Assembly (NCBI GenBank): GCA_013399115.1
Contig: VXAA01001421.1
Coordinates: forward strand, 874,813-938,812
Length of the DNA: 64,000 nt
Direction: 5' to 3'
From: Anseranas semipalmata
Taxonomy: Eukaryota; Chordata; Aves; Anseriformes; Anseranatidae
The stretch's first letter is position 1, and every line of letters starts with the position of its first letter. Positions 54,188-64,000 of the stretch are shown piece after piece. The translations under genes and the position numbers were made by a program. The notes under the pieces are model-generated. The model was not told where the DNA came from and searched no databases. It saw nothing but the letters and a program-made list of their open reading frames with translations.

Positions 54188-54255
54188 AGGCATTTCATCT
54201 TTAAGGGCCGGCTGCTTGCGCACACTTTTATACCCGCTGAAGTGATCGAGAAACC
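54188..54255 (+). other. SLIT3: Proximal 5' UTR of SLIT3, start of the ATG-bearing exon
   Basis: The 68 bases before the SLIT3 ATG have no upstream ATG in frame without a stop, and contain an in-frame TGA at 54238. At 54160-54187 there is a long pyrimidine tract ending in CATAG, which is a strong splice-acceptor signature. I therefore infer that the coding exon begins at 54188 and that a non-coding exon lies upstream in the CpG island. The alternative is that transcription runs unspliced from the island into this exon and the acceptor is unused. RNA evidence is needed to choose. Confidence 0.55.
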
Positions 54256-54440
54256 ATGTTGTCTGGTGGAAGAAGTGCGTTTTTGTGCCTTGGAATGATC
54301 TTGAGCTTTTGGAGCTCCATGAGTTGGATGCCTGTTGGAGGATGCCCACATAAATGTACATGCATTGCTTCCAACGTGGATTGTCACGGACTAGGACTCA
54401 AAACTGTACCGAGGGATATTCCCAGGAATGCAGAGAGACT
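54256..54440 (+). CDS. SLIT3: SLIT3 first coding exon (signal peptide and LRR N-terminal cap)
   Basis: This exon encodes the N-terminus of a secreted SLIT ligand, which binds ROBO receptors in axon guidance, cell migration and vascular development. Seen directly: an ATG at 54256 with A at -3, an in-frame TGA six codons upstream (54238-54240), a hydrophobic stretch at residues 9-21 consistent with a signal peptide, then the LRRNT cysteine pattern C30-x3-C34-x-C36-x6-C43. Residues 42-48 (DCHGLGL) and 56-62 (PRNAERL) are the SLIT signature just before the first leucine-rich repeat. From memory of the family, GLGL and NAERL fit SLIT3 better than SLIT2 (GLAL, NTERL) or SLIT1. The exon ends after 61 codons plus two bases at a strong donor (CT|GTAAGT, 54441), so the intron is phase 2, usual for SLIT LRR exons. 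Full SLIT proteins are about 1,500 residues, so this is only the first few percent. The paralogue call is an inference from a short segment. Confidence 0.9.
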
Positions 54441-57409
54441 GTAAGTAATAAACATTAGGGGCTCCTCAAGTACTTATAGAAACACCTGGGATGAATTTCT
54501 CACCACCTGCCTATCAGTGCGGAGTACATAGTAACAGCAGTTTAAGTAATGAAACATGGATTAATGTTTTCAGGAGGGAAGGGGAGGAGCTTTGCGGAAG
54601 TTACAGGTATCCTACTGCTGCTTTTGCTTTAAAACAAAACCAAACACTAAACCCGGCATTTTTGGAGCTTCATGGCTTTTTTTTCAGTTTAATACCAGCT
54701 GATTGGGATCTTGTTGATTGGGTTTTGCAGTGACTTGCTTGTAATGGAGCTTAGGACTCTACCTGAAATGCTCCCAGCAATAATCATTGTCAATGCAAAC
54801 ACCAATTTAATATGCAATTAGAAACCTGGATGTTTTCACCTGGTGGCTGGTAGCAGTTTCTCCTTGCTTACTTTCCCAGCTTGGTGACTTCACCATGGAA
54901 AAATCGACTACTGCTGTAAACTAATTCAAATGGATAAGAAGTCATGTTAAAGCAGTCTCTAATTTCTGTCTTAAACTGCCCATGTCACTGTTATAGGGAA
55001 GCTGGTAATTTAATTTTTCATCTATATCAGGGTTTATGCTAGCAGTGTAATATTGTGGGGTGCTTCAGACCTCAGCACAGGAGAATGTAGTAAGTGTGTG
55101 CAGACTGAATCTGTATTATAACTTTTCATGGTTGTTTTAGTTGCCTCTCTTTACTTAACAAGTTTCTAAGGGAAAAGCTGCAGGCAAACTTCAGATCCCT
55201 GATACGGTTTTGGCACTCACTTGGTGCGGAGGACGGCATCTCTGGCGTTGCTTAATGCATAGCATATGGCATGCTTCAGAGAATGCCCGGTGCTAGATAT
55301 GAAGATGTCCAGAATGGAATGTTAAACAGAGCTCCGGCGTGGCTCTGCGCTGGGCGCCGCTGGTGACCTAAGAGAAGTGCAGCTAGTTGTGCCTTGTATG
55401 GATTAACTGGTAACTTAAAATGGGTTTAAACTTGTTGGCAACAGCTGCCAATTCTATGGCCTGGTTTCCTATTTTATTTCCTTCTGGGTCATAGAGTTGG
55501 GGCAACTTCTCAAGCATATTTTCCCAAAGTCAGAAAGCAAAATGAGGTTACTAAGCAAACAAAGCTTTCATTTATAGATGCCTTTTAATGGCTAAGTTCT
55601 GTCCCAGAATGAAATTTTATAGCATCCTTGAATGTTTCTAAATTCCCATTATAGCACTGAGAGATCTTAAATGATAGCAATATGCAGATTTCTTACTAGG
55701 CTATTCCACCATCTTTAATGTTCTGTGGCTGTATCAGCCTTCTTTTTAATCCTAGCTGCATGAACAATAGTTTTCAGATATCTGTTACAGAAAGCTCAAC
55801 TTCTGTGCATGAAACTCCGTACTTTCTAAAACTGATGGGTAGCCACCTGGCAGTTTGGAGACCAACAAACAAAACCCCAAAGCCAAACACACACCCCTCC
55901 CAACCTGGTAGTATATCATGCCAGTGAGAGGAAGCGTAGCTGGGTGATAACATAAACGTTTTGCTATGCTTCATTGGTGAGGTGTGTTTGTTTGGCTTAA
56001 GAGTCAAGGGCTGGAATAAAACATTTAGATTTCAGGTTAAAATGATTCACAGTGCAAGGTTAGCTGGCCACCTGAGAAGCATTTAAAGAGCAATATAGTA
56101 ATTTGTTATTGCCTGGGTTTTACCCAGGCTGAATTCACTTCGTTACTAGGTTTCCTTTGCAGGAATGTACTTAATAGAGATGTTAACTTTCCTTGCCTTT
56201 TGTAAGAAGCCAAGCTGAAGGAGTAAGTTTCTTGGTCTTGGTATGCTAAGTGTTAAAAAGAATCAAAGAGCGTGTAATCACTGTGCTCTTGGTCCGGATA
56301 ATTTTTGGTGTCGTTTACAGATTTAAGTTTTAGATTAATGGCTGGCTGACGAACAATGGTAGCTATTTCACAATATTCAGTTTAAACCTTTAACCTCAGA
56401 GATAATCTACTGATGAATATGATATGTAGCTGTGTTCTGTTTTTTTTTTCTCCATTTGTTTTGGAAATAGTGTATTATTGGAGCACTCACTGGCTGAACC
56501 GTTGTGGAAATAGCATACAGAGGATCACATAGTAACACATTCTGTCTTTAAATACTATCTTTGCTTTTTATTCTCTTAGTCTGTCATGAGTATTTCACTG
56601 TTTTTGTAGAGTTCACTGTCATCTTCCATACAGCAGTGGTTTAAAGATTGTACAAATTCTTTCAGATCTAAATTTCTACTAATTGCACTAACTTGAATTT
56701 TCTTCTGTGATCAGTAGAGGGAAAGACCTTATATTCCCCTGAGCCTAAGTTCTGCTTTTAGGTGAAACGTCAGTCAGCCATGGATATATCCAAGTATCTC
56801 ATCTTCTCCGTGGTCCATGGCATCCTCTACCTATGACATAACAGTGGGTTGATGTGTAGTCTTTAGCTAGCTTGTTTAACTTGTAAATAAAAACAAATTG
56901 ATTACATCTGAAATGACAAAGATACTTTTAGTCTCAGAAAAATGTTTACATGCTGGGAAAATAATTCAGACAAGTTTCTTGATGGCCACACGCCAAGTGA
57001 CTTTTTAGACTCATGATGTGAAAAGGTCGTCTTCCGTCTGCACTCTTTTGAGCTAAAAAAAATCCAAATGCTAGTTAAAGTTGGGAACTTTTTGTTTTAA
57101 TTAATAAGAGATCTAACAGCACCACTTAAAATATTTTGCCATTAAGCTTTTAGTTATGTTTGTACAAATGTTACAGAATGTTTTGGCTACAGGAGCCAAG
57201 TTAAATATTATTTAAATTTGCGTTAATATGAAACCCAAGGAAAGCTGAAAATGTAACATTAAGAAAAAATGATAAAACTTCTTAAGGGGAAAAACATCTC
57301 TTGTTGAGAAGTTCTATTAAATAAATTAGTGAACATCTTCTGATTCTGCAAGAAATGGACATCACCAGAGCTTTGCTTACTCATTGTTCGTAATAAATGT
57401 GATGCATTC

Positions 57410-57452
57410 TTTTTTCCTTTTCCTTCTTCTTTTCTTTTGTTTTTCTTTTTTT
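57410..57452. repeat. Polypyrimidine tract in SLIT3 intron 1
   Basis: A T/C-rich stretch of about 43 bases with few purines. No exon is recognised after it. Confidence 0.8.
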
Positions 57453-58544
57453 GCATGCTTTGAAGATGTAGTTTTTATTAGGAGTTGTAGCTGTGATTTC
57501 TGTCTTGAGGGGAATTCACAGATTAACCAGAGATCACAGAAACAGTCATACAACTATCCTAAAATTTTCTTTATACAGTTTCATCTTTAATAGCAGCTTT
57601 ACAAATATAGCAAGTAGTATTAGGTTTGTGCTGCAGTTTACCTTGTTATTACATTCTATGGCAGTCTTCTAATTGTCTGGTGTAGACTGAAGTTAGGTTT
57701 CATGAAGAGCTAAAAAGAGGGGTGAAAGTTGTACACTACTGGTTCAGAAATAATTCAGTCTGGACCAAATAAATGAGTGGTGATATTTGTCAAATATTTG
57801 GCATTTCCAAGGAGTAAATTCCATTTACCTTTGTACTAGAGAAGGAATCCCCAGAATAGCCCATGTCTCACCCAGGAAGAGACGGACATGAAATTAGGTC
57901 CAAGATGCATATGTGTAAGTACGGTAGTAATATAGCTGACCTTCTGGTTTGTTAGTGGTTACTGATCCATTCCACATTTACCAAATAACTTAAAATCCTA
58001 CCAGTAGGGTTAGAGTTAACTTGTAGGGGTGGGCACAAGGATTGTTGCATCCAAGCTGTGCAACTGGGGAAGTATTTTGTGCAAATAATGGAGGCAGAAG
58101 TCACAGTTTTGAAATTAAGATTATGTAAATACATCCATAACAATCTTGAATATTTTACTTTTCTGAAATGTTCCTGAGGACTGCTTCATCAGACTTCTTT
58201 CACCAGAGTTTGTTTAGCAGTGCTTCGGTTCTTATATCAGATTCTGCATTTGTGTAGTTTTCTTCTGCAGGTGTTTTCTATATATGTAAAATATTATACG
58301 TGTGGCTTTTTATAACACCTAGTAATGCCAATAGTCAAGTTTAGTGTGAAATGGTGTAAATGCAAGGAGCAGATCAAAGCCACCTGATTGGTTACTGTGC
58401 TCTTCAGCTCTGAAAGGAACAAGTGATACGGACAAGCTGCTCCGAGGTGTTCTGGGTCAATATGTGCTTTGTTTGCGTATGAAGCATGGACCTTTGCATT
58501 TTTCCTTCCGTTCATGTCTAGTTGTCTATCTGCTAGCAGCATGT

Positions 58545-58578
58545 TGTGTGTGTACATATGAGTACACATACACATATG
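58545..58578. repeat. TG/CA-rich imperfect inverted repeat in SLIT3 intron 1
   Basis: TGTGTGTAC is followed after a short loop by GTACACATA, so the segment can fold into a hairpin with one mismatch. It is a decayed (TG)n microsatellite rather than a gene. Confidence 0.6.
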
Positions 58579-61500
58579 TTTCTTTGAAGAATTTAGCCAT
58601 GTTGAGCTCTTGATCAATTTACACTTGATGGCTTAGAATCTGGTTTAGTTGATAGCTCTTGTATTAATTTTTTGTTTGCTTTGCCTTTTACTTTGGAGGA
58701 TCCTTTACCTTTCTAGATTGATAAAGTTTGCAAGACTGATGTGTTCTGTGCTTTGCCGAGTAGCTAAATTGTGTATGTCCACATTTAGGTGCAATTGAGA
58801 AGCTTAGTCATCTGCTTACTCTGGAGTTTTCATGTGGTCTGGGGTTTGTTATAGAAATATGTTATTATGGTGTTTTTGGCCTAGGTGCGTGTAGCTGCTG
58901 AAATTGCACTGGCTTGTAATGTCTTCAACTTCCTCAATTTTGTCTCTGAATTAAATCTAAACTCCTGTCTTGAATTCTTCCATAATATTGCAGAACACAA
59001 TGTTAAACACATGCAAATATAATAATATTGACTCTTACATTGACTTTCAGTTTTTCTAGGATCCTTCCCACTAGGGATTAGCACTTGTTTGTGTAGTAAT
59101 TGTCTCCAAAACCCTGCATGGGGCCTCTTTTTTTCCCCTCTAGGTAATGTGTCAATGAGTAGACATGCATGGCTTTGGCTTCGAAGAGCTTGCTGTCAAA
59201 GGTAACGATCTTGGGAAAACTTGACTGAGTTGCTTAATTTAATTTGGCTATTTTCCCTTTACTAACTTAACACTGACTGCTTGTGCTCGACTGGATACGG
59301 AAATGAACTTATGCTGGACCAGAGTCTTGCGCTATTAAATTTGCTGCCTTGTTTTGAAGTGATGGAAACAGGAAGGAGGATGAAATTAGCTATTATAATT
59401 CTGGTAGCTATATAAGCAATAATGGCCATTGTCATGCTGTCTGTAGTTTGCACAGATTTGGTTAAGATTCTGAAATCCCAGGGATCAGATGACTTACTGC
59501 ACATTTCTTAATGAATGAGGCTACTCACTTCTTTATGCTCTTACTTTTGTGCTTGAATATTGATTCATGCAGAAGAATTAGATGAATGGAAAATTGCCCC
59601 TCTGAAGAACAGCTGTCTTGTTTTAGGTAGTCCTAAAGTACAGATAATGTGTAATGCTTTTTTTCTGGTATTTGTGTGCTTTTGGCAGGGAAGTGTATAC
59701 CAAAGTCAGTGTAGCTCACCTGTATGGATGGATAATGATGTCAAAAATAAATCCTAGTACTCTTTTATTCTTACAGTTATCTGTATAAAAATCCCTTGAT
59801 TTTAGTTGATTGTTGTGGAGTCATTTGACCTTCATAGGGAGTACTGTCAGTAATCTCTTGGAATGTAACTGCAATGCCTGTTTTATATTTGTTTCTTTTT
59901 AGTTCGAGCATTTTCCATTATGTTTGAAACAAAGATAACCTGTTCTCCTTGGGCATTAACATGTGATATGACTTGCTGTCTGCTTTTCAGTAGTATCTAA
60001 GCTACTCTTTAGCTTCCTTAGAGCAGAAAGAAAATAGTTTTCCCCCCAGAAATCTCACAAGATGCTTGGGGTAGCCATGTGGATGATAGGGCAACAGATC
60101 TTGGTTCTAATAAGGATATGCGATGAACAAGATTAAGCCATTTTATGTTAAAAATTGAGCTTGTTTACTGGCAAGACTGTCCAGGAGACTTAAATAGGGA
60201 TATGTTCCCTCCCAGGAGCTAATAACTCCAATGACTTGACACATCATTGTTCTAGAGCTTTTTTGATGCAGTTCCTATGGTGCCTGCAGTGCTTGATTTT
60301 CCCTTGGCTGCCTGTTGCTGCAGCTAATCTTTTAAAAATGAATAGCTTTTTGCCTGGAGGTGGTCTAGTGGGATCCATTTGTCCTTGATTAGAAGATTGA
60401 ATCATCCCTGAACAACTAAGGAGAATGGAAGCCATTGCTTAAATATTGCAGTTCTGTTGGCTTACACTCTATCCACCAGGAGTGAATGGAAAAGTTTTGC
60501 TCTGAGTTCGAAGTTGAAGTGTGTCAGAATCCTTTCTGATTCACAACTGTGCACCCTTTTGTTTTGCACGTGTCATCTGCTAAAGTCGGTGTAATTTTCT
60601 GATAAATTTTCTAAAGACTGAGCTTGAATTGAGCTTTCTTTCAGCTTTGGCTGAGGGCTGCAGTGACCGTTCAAGTAATGTTTCAAGCAAAATAATTTTG
60701 TGTATGCATGCACATGTGTTTTTAAATCTAATTAAAAAGTAAATCACTCTTTCCCACCTCAGAAAATTCTGATCCTTTATCATTTTATTGTTTCCTTATT
60801 TATCTCTCTTTCTCTAAATTTGAACCTACCAAATCTAACTAAATAAAATCTAACTAAATCTTTCTATTGACATAACATAACTAAATGCAATTTGGAATGA
60901 ATATGAACTGCAAGTTGTGCAGCCTCTTATCTTGAAAAGTGCCTTCAGCCTCATGAGATAATGCATTTTAACAAACTCTGATTAAAGGGAAGATTCTTCT
61001 TTTCTAAGTAACCCTGAAACACTCAAAGGAGTTAGGAAGGGCAGGTCTGCTGCTGGACTTCAATTCTGACATAAACTTCACCATGTCTTGTAATACCTCA
61101 AGTACTGAATTATCTCAGATGTTGTGTTAACCTTTGCAAGAGGTTATGGAATGTTCTTCATAAGTAACCTAGTGCCTCTTAGTTGTTTTACCTCTTTGCT
61201 CTCTGCAATTACAGATACTGGATCAGATCAAGAATTTCTGTGGCACAGTGTTGAAACCCCTCTCAGTAGCTGGGGGGAAAGTGAGCCTGTGAGCAACTAT
61301 TCTTCTCCAACACTAGCAGAGCATGTATTTGCTTTAAGCAGAGACAACTTTCTGGCTTTGTCTCGAAGATGACAGCTGTAGGAACAAACATGCTCATCCT
61401 CTGTCTTGCTGTTCCACGCTCCCTGAAAGGGAGCTCTCTTTTCCCCGTTAGTTGTTTTTCACTCCTGCTAGACAAAACAATGTTTTGTCCTCCTCGACTT

Positions 61501-63600
61501 GAGACAAAGCGAGTTTCTAGCTTCGGGTGAGGAAGGAAGGTGTCAAGATAACTGAGGGGAAAAAAAATAATGTGAACTTCAAATGGCAAAATTACTTGAA
61601 GAAAAATGATCTTGGCAATGGCACTAGAATGACTAGAAGTAATACGTGACACATATTTGTTCAGGTGGTTGTCTATCTGTATGTTCATGTTGCAAGGATG
61701 TATAGATGAGCGAGCAGTCTTGTTCAGAAAATGTTATCATGGTAAATTTCGTGCCCCATGCTCTTGAGAAGCCTTTGAGCTAAGTTTGTAGAACGTGCCT
61801 TGTCTCCTTTCTGCTCCTTGGATGACAGGAGGGTTCTCTTCATTCTTGTGGATTCAGCTATGTTATTATAGCTTGATATGGATTTAGGTTTAAGGGCTGC
61901 TTTTGTCATTCCATCCCTTTTAGGTTCAGTAACTGGTTTTGCTTGCCACTGTATAGCTATAGCAATTGGACTTCTTTTAGGTTTATTTTTCAAGTAATTC
62001 TCAGGGTAAGGAAGGGCTGGGTTCTAGTAATATTCTGTTTGTGACATGGCCCAAGCTGTTTTGTTTTCAATATTTTTCAAGTCTTTTCTCCAGAGACCCA
62101 TACTGTTTTATTTTCAGAGCTCCTTTCAGTGTTGTCCAGTCAGATGTATCATTTAAGATGTTGAATGGCTCTCAGGAATGGAAAGAACTTGTTCTTTCCC
62201 ACTGGGAAATGGTCTTGTAAGCAATTGACATTCTTTTGTAATGGCACTAAATACATAACAGATCTACTCTCTGCCTGTTTGTATATGGGGGACAGGTCTG
62301 TTGTCTTGTACGCATAGAGTAAGTCTTGGGTGAGTTCTGAGGGCCATATCTGTAGAGAAGAGTGAAAAGAAATAGGGTTTAAGAGGCTGATTCTTACCTC
62401 TCTGCCAGTTACTTTCAGCATTTTTTTTTCTTACCCCAACTGAATCTGGTCTGTCAGTTGTCTCTGTCAGAATAAATTTGTCTTGTATTTCAGTTTTACA
62501 CCATCTGTTTGGTGGCTGCAATATGTGTTTTTAATCCTGTGATTGATAGATTTCTGGAGCTTTTAATTAGATTTTTACCTTTCTATCTTGGAGTTGCTTC
62601 TTTTTCTGAGACCTTAATCTAATTTTGTCCCTCACAGGGGGGGAATTGTTTGAACTGATGGTTGTATTCTTTCCTTCCCTGTCACTGATGAAGGGAGCAT
62701 TTTCAGTAAAGACCAGTTATGCTAAAATGAAAAAAAATACCTTGCTGTTTTAGAGCTGGCTTTGACTTGATTTTCCATCATGTGCATTTTTATTAAGATA
62801 AAGAAATCTGCAAAACCGATCTGAAATTTCTAAATTGATTTCAGACTTGGTCTTGCTTGCATACGCATGTTTACCTATGTTTTCCTGAAAATTTGTGATA
62901 CAGTTGCAGAAGCAATTCTTCACTTATGTCAGTGGGACTTTTTTGGAGAATCCTCTGTGCCTCCCGCAGAGAGAGGTCAGTAGGATTACCTTCCTATTGA
63001 ACCGTGCGGTGAATAATCAACCTTGTGGAAGTAGTATCAGGTTACTAATGAAGTTCCTCAAACACCTATTTAATGTATTTAAAGCCCAAGTAACACAAAC
63101 AATTTGGGGAGATGGCATTCTTATTAGGTTGATACCTGACTGGCTGCTACGTGTACCTCTGCTCACTTCTGCGGGAGGTGCAAGGCCGTTAGCAGTGGGT
63201 CTATTTGTAGGAGTTTAATTGGAGAGACTTTGAGCCTCTTCTGTTGAGTGGGGATACTGCAGTCACCTTACGCTGTGACTGTACGTGTAGGCAATCGCCC
63301 AAAAGAACATGACAAATCAGCTGCCTGCAATTTTTCAAAATGTTTTCTCTCTCCACCTTCACAGTCATTCCTGTCTACACAGACAGGTCAGATCTTCTGT
63401 TTGAACCAGGGCTCCATGTAACAGGGAGGGAGAAACTGCTCTGGAGTTTAATGCTTTGAAGATCAATAACTTATTTTAACAGCCTGTGCGTGTGGTTGTA
63501 GAAGGTGGGGGGGTTCGGGTGTTAGCTGTTGATGAACTCTTTCTAGATGTATTGTTTTGGCTTTCCATTTTGATGCTCTTACTTTGGAGGAACTGTCCCC

Positions 63601-63630
63601 TTTTTTTTAAAAAAAAAAAAAAAAAAAAAA
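63601..63630. repeat. T8A22 run in SLIT3 intron 1
   Basis: Eight T are followed directly by 22 A, a short self-complementary low-complexity segment. Confidence 0.9.
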
Positions 63631-64000
63631 GGTAGTTTTGCAAAATTTTAAGTTTTCTGTAATTTTCATGACATCAGATGAAAAATTTTAATGTAAGTTA
63701 GGCTACTGTAGAGTTGAGGTCAGTGCCTGCTGTCCTGATCAATACTGTTTCGTTTCTTCGTCTCCATCTCTTTGCTCATTTTTTTGTCTTTGCTGAAAGC
63801 CCTTTGGGGACTTCTTTGTTTGTACAATGCTTAACGTGAAGAAATCTTGAATTGTCGTAAGGCTCCTTTTAGGCGTGGTGAGAACAGAAATGGTAATAAA
63901 TTTCGTATTACCGAATCTGAGGTTCTCATATCCAAAATGACAGCACTATAAAATGCAGGTTTTAATGTCTGGCTCCAAACTGTTTTTCCAAGAGCTACAT

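Larger units (their letters stand above)
54441..64000 (+). other. SLIT3: SLIT3 intron 1 (5' part, continues past the window)
   Basis: After the donor at 54441 no sequence resembling the next SLIT exon (a leucine-rich repeat beginning with the DLN/NNI-type motif) appears before the window ends. SLIT genes are known for a very long first intron, so this is expected. The interval is AT-rich, with only short, unsupported open frames. It holds a small CpG cluster near 55331-55360, a pyrimidine tract at 57410-57452, a TG/CA-rich inverted repeat at 58545-58578 and a T8A22 run at 63601-63630. I see no transposon that I can name in it. Confidence 0.8.

Noticed and set aside
61263..61688. Minus-strand open frame of 141 codons inside SLIT3 intron 1
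   Set aside because: No recognisable domain, no splice context and low-complexity interruptions. It is best explained as chance.
1..64000. Search for tRNA, rRNA, CRISPR arrays or a novel multigene system
   Set aside because: No clover-leaf candidate with intact A and B boxes, no regularly spaced repeats, and no clustered coding genes were seen. The content is that of ordinary avian intergenic and intronic DNA.

Overview
The window looks like vertebrate, almost certainly avian, nuclear DNA: long AT-rich non-coding sequence, CR1 LINE 3' ends (one with the diagnostic ATTCTATG-type terminal octamers), LTR fragments of a family I recognise from bird genomes, a single CpG island, and assembly gaps (N runs) beside homopolymers. 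The LTR family hints at a neoavian bird rather than a chicken-like one, but that is inference. There are no operons, bacterial genes, CRISPR arrays or viral coding regions.

Layout. Positions 1-53,200 are intergenic. I find no credible protein-coding exon there; open frames are short, not conserved in any way I recognise, and often overlap on opposite strands. What this stretch holds is repeats: a short CR1 3' end (10,311-10,532), a longer CR1 copy still carrying a 146-residue open frame from the end of the reverse-transcriptase ORF (43,736-44,248), two minus-strand LTR fragments (about 18,488-18,790 and 29,330-29,650), two faint MIR-like ancient SINE remnants in opposite orientation (45.3 and 45.95 kb), homopolymers and a G-quadruplex-prone block (20,371-20,417). 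Two CTCF-core-like motifs (25.83 kb minus, 49.20 kb plus) and a CpG-denser patch around 49.1-49.35 kb are regulatory candidates.

Positions 53,216-54,118 are a CpG island interrupted by a 303-base gap (53,586-53,888). Just downstream, on the plus strand, lies the one confident gene: the first coding exon of a SLIT-family axon-guidance ligand, best matched to SLIT3 (54,256-54,440). It encodes a signal peptide and the cysteine-rich LRR N-terminal cap and ends at a strong GTAAGT donor in phase 2. A strong splice acceptor at 54,187 suggests an untranslated exon upstream in or around the island. From 54,441 to the window end is SLIT3 intron 1, with no further exon seen.

Taken together, this is the promoter-proximal end of SLIT3 plus its upstream gene desert. 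I did not find a new biological system. The points most worth a second look are the promoter hidden in the gap, the probable 5' UTR intron, and the candidate CTCF sites.
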